In this document: positions 59,485 through 64,000 of the stretch, piece by piece
How positions within the stretch are numbered: the stretch's first letter is position 1
How the letters are laid out: each line of letters starts with the position of its first letter
DNA from: Chryseobacterium pennae
GTDB taxonomy: Bacteria > Bacteroidota > Bacteroidia > Flavobacteriales > Weeksellaceae
Assembly (NCBI RefSeq): GCF_003385515.1
Contig: NZ_QNVT01000002.1
Span: forward strand, 372,001-436,000
Direction of reading: 5' to 3'
Length of the DNA stretch: 64,000 nt
Position numbers and translations under genes: made by a program
Notes under the pieces: generated by a model
Told to the model about the DNA's origin: nothing
Database searches by the model: none
Seen by the model: only the letters and a program-made list of their open reading frames with translations

Positions 59485-60831
59485 CTAATGCGCACCACTG
59501 GTATTGAAGCTTTGTTCAAGAAAAGTCTCGGTTGAAATCCCATGTTTTTCAAAGTCAGAAATAATCATTTCTTTCAGTTTCTGAAATCTCTCGGCAGAGA
59601 CTCCATCCAGTTCTTTTGCGGCCATATAAAAAAATGTACCCTTATATTTCTGTAGAACCGAACGAACGGCTGCATAGTCCATATTTTCAAGGATTTTATC
59701 TGTAAAATCACCTTTTAGAGGCAAATCAATGGAAGAACTGAACTCAATCGGTCTGAATGTGGCATCTTTTGATGTCTGGACATTGGAAGGAGGAAATGAC
59801 TCATGCGGATTATAAACAGTGAGATAAACAGAAGCACCACTCCCATCATCCTGATTGAATATACTCTTATTCATTATAGCAAAGAATTTTTCAGATTTAT
59901 TGATCACTGCCAGATGATAGGCAACACTGTCAGGATGTTTGATGTACTTTTCAAGAATTTCATTGTCTTCTATACGCCGTAAACCCATAATCTCTATTTT
60001 CGGTATATAGGGATCTCCACCTATCTCCGGAACAAATTCTACAGAAGCTCCCCGATCATTGGTAAAAAGAGTTACAGGGCCAAACTTCAGAGAATAATCT
60101 GCTGCAACTTTCTGTGCCTGCCGGAAGTTCTTCTCATAATCAGATTCTATCTGAAACATTGATCTGGTGAGCGATCTTGCTTCTTCTTTTCTTTTGTTTT
60201 GGATGATCTCTGTACCACAGGTACGTGCCAATATCAACACAGCAGAGAGAATTGACAAAGGAATGACAATATATTTATAGTTTCGTTTCTTAGAAACCTG
60301 TAATTGTTCTACAAGACGGGCTGCTTTTTCCTGTAATTTATTTTTCTCAATATTTTCGTCATGAGTTTGCAAAGGCTGTAGTGCCCTCTCTTCCAGATTC
60401 CGAAAAAGTTCATCCCTGAATGCAGTGAATACTGCAATATCATTCACTGATTTTTGATTCCGGGGATTAAATTGCCATACCAGCTTTTTACCATTATTCA
60501 GCTTTATCCGCATAGAAGGTGGTGGAGCCTGCAAAAAATTATAAGGCGGAATACTGTGGATATCTTCATAACGAATACGGCCATGCTTTTCTGAAGTAAA
60601 ACCTTCATGATCTACTACAAGCGTATCCGTTTCTGCAGATATTTTGATAAACCGGGCCATACAATAAATTACAGCTCCGATTCCGAGGGGAATGATGATC
60701 CATACCCCCCACGGAATGGTATCCAAAAGAACCGTACTCAGTAAAATTACAATCAGAGGAATACCGAAAAAAGCCAGCAAAACATATAAACCTCCTTTAT
60801 TGTTCTGGTATTTGAATGTAAATTGTTTCAT
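59485..60831 (-). CDS. Membrane protein of unknown function
   Basis: This 448-residue protein has two membrane helices near the start (LYVLLAFFGIPLIVILLSTV, WIIIPLGIGAVIYCMARF). A PH-like stretch follows (DHEGFTSEKHGRIRYEDIHS), then a coiled region and a third helix at ~183-202 (YKYIVIPLSILSAVLILAR). The C-terminal ~240 residues would lie on the outer face. I do not recognise the family. It lies 113 bp upstream of the Arr gene on the same strand. Confidence 0.7.
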   Translation of the reverse strand: MKQFTFKYQNNKGGLYVLLAFFGIPLIVILLSTVLLDTIPWGVWIIIPLGIGAVIYCMARFIKISAETDTLVVDHEGFTSEKHGRIRYEDIHSIPPYNFLQAPPPSMRIKLNNGKKLVWQFNPRNQKSVNDIAVFTAFRDELFRNLEERALQPLQTHDENIEKNKLQEKAARLVEQLQVSKKRNYKYIVIPLSILSAVLILARTCGTEIIQNKRKEEARSLTRSMFQIESDYEKNFRQAQKVAADYSLKFGPVTLFTNDRGASVEFVPEIGGDPYIPKIEIMGLRRIEDNEILEKYIKHPDSVAYHLAVINKSEKFFAIMNKSIFNQDDGSGASVYLTVYNPHESFPPSNVQTSKDATFRPIEFSSSIDLPLKGDFTDKILENMDYAAVRSVLQKYKGTFFYMAAKELDGVSAERFQKLKEMIISDFEKHGISTETFLEQSFNTSGAH

Positions 60832-60990
60832 GATCCGGTATTTATCTCAAATTATATGATGCCCATAAATTTAATATAAACCTGCTACATCCTAATAACT
60901 GATCTTATTTTTTTTAATTTAATTCAAAATACCTTCATCAAATTAACATCAGAATATTCAAAAGGCTATTTTCAACCTTATCTTCTTTTC

Positions 60991-61235
60991 TTAAGGTTTC
61001 CAGAAAGACCAGACCGTTCCATTAAAAACGGCAAGCTGATGAGCGAGGATGTCATAAGCTACTATTCCTACAGCAGGATTTATAATGTTTAAATGAGGAC
61101 TTTTCATTTTGGGAAGAATCATCGCTTTATGATATCAGCCAGTACCAAAATTCCTGGAGTCATATTTGTACTGCTACTCCTACCAATGGTTACCTTCGCT
61201 GTTGTTGATTCTGATTTTTTTAATTTTTTAAACAT
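60991..61235 (-). pseudogene. Frameshifted remnant of a fibre-like surface protein
   Basis: Read leftward from 61235, one frame gives KVTIGRSSSTNMTPGILVLA and stops at a TGA near 61120. The next frame continues as KAMILPKMKSPHLNIINPAV, GIVAYDILAHQLAVFNGTV and WSFWKP, then TAA at 60991. This is the typical order of the short C-terminal module in the QVGINT family ('LLPRM...NPA.GLLVYD...FNGT.W'). A one-base shift near 61120-61130 joins the parts. The N-terminus is missing. It is a decayed gene. Confidence 0.65.
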
Positions 61236-61484
61236 TATCAAAAAATTGAATACAGTCATCGGATTCATTTTATTTCGTTTTAACAAGCAGAAAAATTTAA
61301 ACCCAACTGAAATGAGATTAAGCTTAAAAAAAATTTCAGATTCTTTATCTTCAAAGTTTTATTCTTTGCCCCCAGGCTATGTGATTCTACCATCATCTTC
61401 ATGATAATGATCTGTATAAAAATCCAAAAATTAATAGTATATTTAAAAGATATAGCCTAGGCTATTCAATCCAAAAGAAAATCA

Positions 61485-61895
61485 ATGAAGCTACTGACTT
61501 TTATTTTACTATTTCTAGTATCAGGAATATGTAATGCGCAGGATCATGAAATCCCTCAAAACATTCAATCTGACTTTGAGGGAGTCTGGATGTATAAAAC
61601 TGAGTACTTTACCAATTCTATAGATATCAGATTTGAAAAAGGGAAAAATTTTGCGACTTTTACAGATATTGGAACCGGTGAAGCTCCGCCAAAAACACTT
61701 AAGGCCACTGTAAAAGGGAACCTGTTAATTATTCCAGCCCAGCAACACCAGAACGACTATGTAGAGGCCGAGGTTATCAAAGGAAAACTCTATCTCAGAA
61801 CAAGGCAGGTACTTTGGGATAAACAAGGGAATACAACCGGCAATAAAGGGAGTTCTGACCAAAGAATTTTTAAACGCATCACTAAGAAAAGATAA
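61485..61895 (+). CDS. Small secreted protein of unknown function
   Basis: This 136-residue protein has a signal peptide (MKLLTFILLFLVSGICNAQ). The mature part is beta-rich with lipocalin-like alternation (FEGVWMYKTEYFTNSIDIRF, TLKATVKGNLLIIPAQQH, AEVIKGKLYLRTRQVLW) and a basic tail. A short beta-barrel or META/lipocalin-like fold is possible but not proven. It begins 38 bp before the next gene and may be co-transcribed with it. Confidence 0.7.
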   Translation: MKLLTFILLFLVSGICNAQDHEIPQNIQSDFEGVWMYKTEYFTNSIDIRFEKGKNFATFTDIGTGEAPPKTLKATVKGNLLIIPAQQHQNDYVEAEVIKGKLYLRTRQVLWDKQGNTTGNKGSSDQRIFKRITKKR

Positions 61896-61933
61896 ACAAA
61901 TATAAAGCACTCATTTACATTTTAATAAAAAAT

Positions 61934-62608
61934 ATGGATAAGGAACTGATCAAAAAAATACAGGATAAAAAACATTATTACAAGAATATTGAAGCTTTGG
62001 AAAAACACCTTGATCAACATTTTAAAAGTGAAGAAATGACTGTTTTTCATGAAATGCTGTCACTGGATTTTCACCTTGATGTTTATTTTATTCAGCCCGA
62101 AGACGAGGATTTCAATATGCTGATCACTTCCGGAATGAGCCTGCTGGAAATGAATGTTCCTGACACCATCGAAAATAAGGAAGATTATGCTTTTGCAGAG
62201 CTTTTAATTCTACTTCCTAAAGATCTGAAGTTTGAAAAAGTCTTTCCAAGTGAAGGAAAAAATGACTGGATCATAAGTATGGTAAAAGATATGGCAAGAT
62301 TCCCACACCATATGGACACATTCCTGACCGAAGGCCACACGTTGCAGGCATGGAGTGATATTGCAGAGCCTTATGATGAAAATACCCAGTTTACAAGCTG
62401 TATTTTATTACCTTCTGCAACCTTTGAGGAGGATTTCATGCAAATCAGCTGCGACGACAGGATCATCAACCTGTACAGCCTGTTCCCACTCTATAAAAAT
62501 GAACTGGAATACAAAATAGAAAACGGTTACGGTAAATTTTTTGACTTGTTAATAGAAGGCAACCTGCCTGATATTTTTGATAACAACCGTAAAAATTTAG
62601 TAGATTAA
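61934..62608 (+). CDS. Suppressor-of-fused (SUFU)-like domain protein
   Basis: This 224-residue soluble protein has the bacterial SUFU pattern: DFHLDVYFIQPEDEDFNMLITSGMS quoted as HLDVYFIQPEDEDF and LITSGMS, YAFAELLILLPKDLKF, LQAWSDIAEPYDENTQFTS and the LYSLFPLYKNELEYKIENG region. Bacterial SUFU proteins are found as immunity or accessory proteins in polymorphic toxin loci. No toxin gene is present here. It lies 38 bp after the small secreted protein gene. Confidence 0.72.
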   Translation: MDKELIKKIQDKKHYYKNIEALEKHLDQHFKSEEMTVFHEMLSLDFHLDVYFIQPEDEDFNMLITSGMSLLEMNVPDTIENKEDYAFAELLILLPKDLKFEKVFPSEGKNDWIISMVKDMARFPHHMDTFLTEGHTLQAWSDIAEPYDENTQFTSCILLPSATFEEDFMQISCDDRIINLYSLFPLYKNELEYKIENGYGKFFDLLIEGNLPDIFDNNRKNLVD

Positions 62609-62676
62609 TAATATAGGCTGAAAGTGATGTAGTTCCTGAAGAGAACCACTCGTCTTATACTTCCTGCTTCCGGTCA

Positions 62677-62997
62677 TTATTTTTTTCTGATGATAATATC
62701 TCCTTCCGATAATCTGATCTTTTCATTATTGATACTCAACTCAATCCATTGAGCAGGATCATCTGATTCACAATCGTTTATTATCCGGTAATCAGAATAT
62801 CCGGTATTGAAATCCGGCAGACTCCAGATATCATCAACTGTTCTTTTATTGATCTCATAACGGTCAAACATATCCAGTAAATGAATACTGTCTGATAAGT
62901 CTTTCTTCAACTGAATATTAGATTCCTTATCGATTCCTTTATGGATCAAGTCATTCAGGGTATCAATTTCTTTGGCGATCAACTCCTTTGCTTTCAT
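62677..62997 (-). CDS. Hypothetical acidic protein, 106 aa
   Basis: This is a small soluble protein with a helical N-terminus (AKEIDTLNDLIHKGIDKESN), an acidic centre (DCESDDPAQWIELSINNEK) and a beta end (IRLSEGDIIIRKK). I recognise no domain. It converges with the SUFU-like gene. Confidence 0.55.
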   Translation of the reverse strand: MKAKELIAKEIDTLNDLIHKGIDKESNIQLKKDLSDSIHLLDMFDRYEINKRTVDDIWSLPDFNTGYSDYRIINDCESDDPAQWIELSINNEKIRLSEGDIIIRKK

Positions 62998-63097
62998 AAT
63001 TATCTTTATTGATGCTTTTCACAAAAATAATTAAATATCAGCGATCATCTTAAAATCATGGCTGTGTTTGTCATAAAAAGATTAATTTTAAAGCTAA

Positions 63098-63337
63098 AGA
63101 CCAAACAGTCATTATTTCAGGCTTTACTTATTAGGGGAAAACCAGCAACTAAAAGGCATATACATACCCAAAGAGGATTATAAAAGAATTAAAGAAGGTT
63201 CTTCAGTCAGTCTTACTTATTTTGAAATCGTTGATCTCCCTGTAGAAGGTCTTTATGAAAACGTAAAATTAGAATTCTTTAGTTTTTTTGTGGTGAAAAA
63301 ATGGGATCATATTAAAAGACTGCTGTCCTTCCGTTAA
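63098..63337 (+). pseudogene. Orphan C-terminal gene fragment
   Basis: This open frame of 79 residues has no start codon and is preceded directly by stops. The content is protein-like (LLGENQQLKGIYIPKEDYKR, SVSLTYFEIVDLPVEGLYEN, LEFFSFFVVKKWDHIKRLL). It ends at TAA 63337. It is probably the tail of a decayed gene; it is also possible that the start was lost by a small deletion or error. Confidence 0.45.
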
Positions 63338-63438
63338 ATATTTACATTTCAATGGACAGTACAAACAATTTGTAAGATTTTATCCAACATTGTCTTTCAA
63401 ATACTATCATTAATGTGCATTTTTTCCGAAATTTGGAC

Positions 63439-64000
63439 ATGGCTTTATTCTTAACTCCTGACAATATCTATAAGTTGTACAATATTGATCCTTCAAAAAA
63501 GATGGAAGGTATTGTTATTCTCCATCAGCAAAACCATCCCGGAAAAGAATATACAGCACATACCCGTATATTTGACGGATTACTGCTGGGTTTCATGATA
63601 CAGGGAACTATGAAGGCTCAGATTCATTTTCTTGAGTATGAACTGAATGCAGATGATATTGCTGTTCTGCAGCCGCAATTAATGATTGATACAAAATCAC
63701 TGAGTGAAGATGCAGAAATAGTTACAATCGGGCTTTCTTTAGATTTTATAGCATCCTTTCCGATCCTGCGTGAGTTTGTGATCAACGACAAAGTCCGATG
63801 GCAACCCGTTGTAAAACTTCAGCCTGAAGAAATTGGATTGCAGAAAGAATTGGTAACCCTGATCCAAAATTTCTATCATAAAAATCCGAGCCCAAGGAAA
63901 ACTGAAATGCTTCGTTATCTTGTCATTGCACTCATGTGCATGATTTCTGAAGCTTATTCGGAACTGAAAGATCAAGACAGCTTTACCAAGAGCCGCACCC
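63439..64000 (+). CDS. AraC-type regulator, N-terminal part (3' end outside window)
   Basis: ATG 63439 opens a frame that runs without a stop to the window end (187 codons seen). The N-terminal part reads as a cupin-like sensor domain of AraC-family regulators (HTRIFDGLLLGFMIQGTMKA, LNADDIAVLQPQLMIDTKSL, LSLDFIASFPILREFVIND). The helical dimer region follows (LVTLIQNFYHKNPSPRKTEM, LRYLVIALMCMISEAYSEL). The HTH itself should lie just past base 64000. The AraC call is inferred from the N-terminal pattern. Confidence 0.75.
   Translation, partial: MALFLTPDNIYKLYNIDPSKKMEGIVILHQQNHPGKEYTAHTRIFDGLLLGFMIQGTMKAQIHFLEYELNADDIAVLQPQLMIDTKSLSEDAEIVTIGLSLDFIASFPILREFVINDKVRWQPVVKLQPEEIGLQKELVTLIQNFYHKNPSPRKTEMLRYLVIALMCMISEAYSELKDQDSFTKSRT

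Noticed and set aside
61093..61404. Rightward 103-codon open frame with a hydrophobic stretch
   Set aside because: It runs antisense to the recognisable fibre-family remnant (60991-61235). Its composition beyond the hydrophobic part is low-complexity and it has no promoter, so I treat it as a shadow.
1..64000. rRNA, tRNA or tmRNA genes
   Set aside because: I scanned for the conserved T-arm and rRNA signatures by eye and saw none. A tRNAscan or Infernal run would settle it.

Overview
The window looks like a chromosomal segment of a Flavobacteriia member (Bacteroidota), most likely Chryseobacterium or a close relative. The base composition is AT-rich and Shine-Dalgarno sequences are weak. Many genes are preceded by the Bacteroidota -7 box TAnnTTTG. 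The gene content fits: SusC/SusD pair with ECF sigma and FecR, STN domain, TPR/LuxR regulators, secreted proteins with a QVGINT-like mature N-terminus, Arr, Dyp peroxidase and an IS1595-type transposase. I saw no rRNA, tRNA or CRISPR array. The genus call is inference; family calls rest on recognisable motifs.

Layout. 1-4.8 kb: end of a sensor kinase with its LuxR-type response regulator, an MFS transporter and small membrane or lipoprotein genes. 5.24-7.98 kb: a complete 2.7-kb transposon with 28-bp terminal inverted repeats and a perfect 8-bp target duplication. It carries an IS1595/ISXO2-family transposase, a secreted YwqK/MORN-like cargo gene and a long structured leader. 8.5-15.4 kb: regulators (TPR-LuxR, truncated AraC, Crp/Fnr, AraC), a Crp-linked outer-membrane/DoxX pair and PhzF. 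15.8-28.2 kb: a molybdenum-cofactor and molybdoenzyme locus. moaA-moeA-moaC-mobA-moeB run rightward. The facing leftward operon holds a TSUP permease, moaD, moaE, fdhD, a small conserved gene, an FdhF/YdeP-type oxidoreductase, a secreted molybdopterin-domain protein, a bestrophin-like channel and DUF488. Intergenic palindromic repeats are scattered through it. 28.4-30.9 kb: Dyp peroxidase, a DUF1062 gene broken by one in-frame stop, and a candidate three-way-junction RNA.

30.9-38.5 kb: a leftward nutrient-uptake locus in the order ECF sigma, histidine acid phosphatase, FecR anti-sigma, SusC with STN domain, SusD. The phosphatase position suggests TonB-dependent scavenging of an organic phosphate such as phytate, with cell-surface signalling. 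38.9-51.6 kb: SMI1/KNR4 protein, half-size EamA, a membrane LuxR regulator, WG-repeat protein and YcaQ-like glycosylase. This stretch also holds two copies of a three-gene cassette: a secreted fibre-like protein followed by two small HTH proteins. One fibre gene contains perfect 180-bp tandem repeats. 52.3-64 kb: another TPR-LuxR regulator, an HxlR/nitroreductase pair with tandem operators, a luciferase-like oxidoreductase, a secreted class II cyclic-nucleotide phosphodiesterase and Arr with an N-terminal TPR-like extension. Several decayed genes follow, then a suppressor-of-fused-like protein and the start of an AraC-type regulator that runs off the window.

The most noteworthy items are the cargo-bearing transposon with its switch-like leader, the duplicated fibre/HTH cassette, the sigma-phosphatase-FecR-SusCD arrangement and the three-way-junction RNA candidate.
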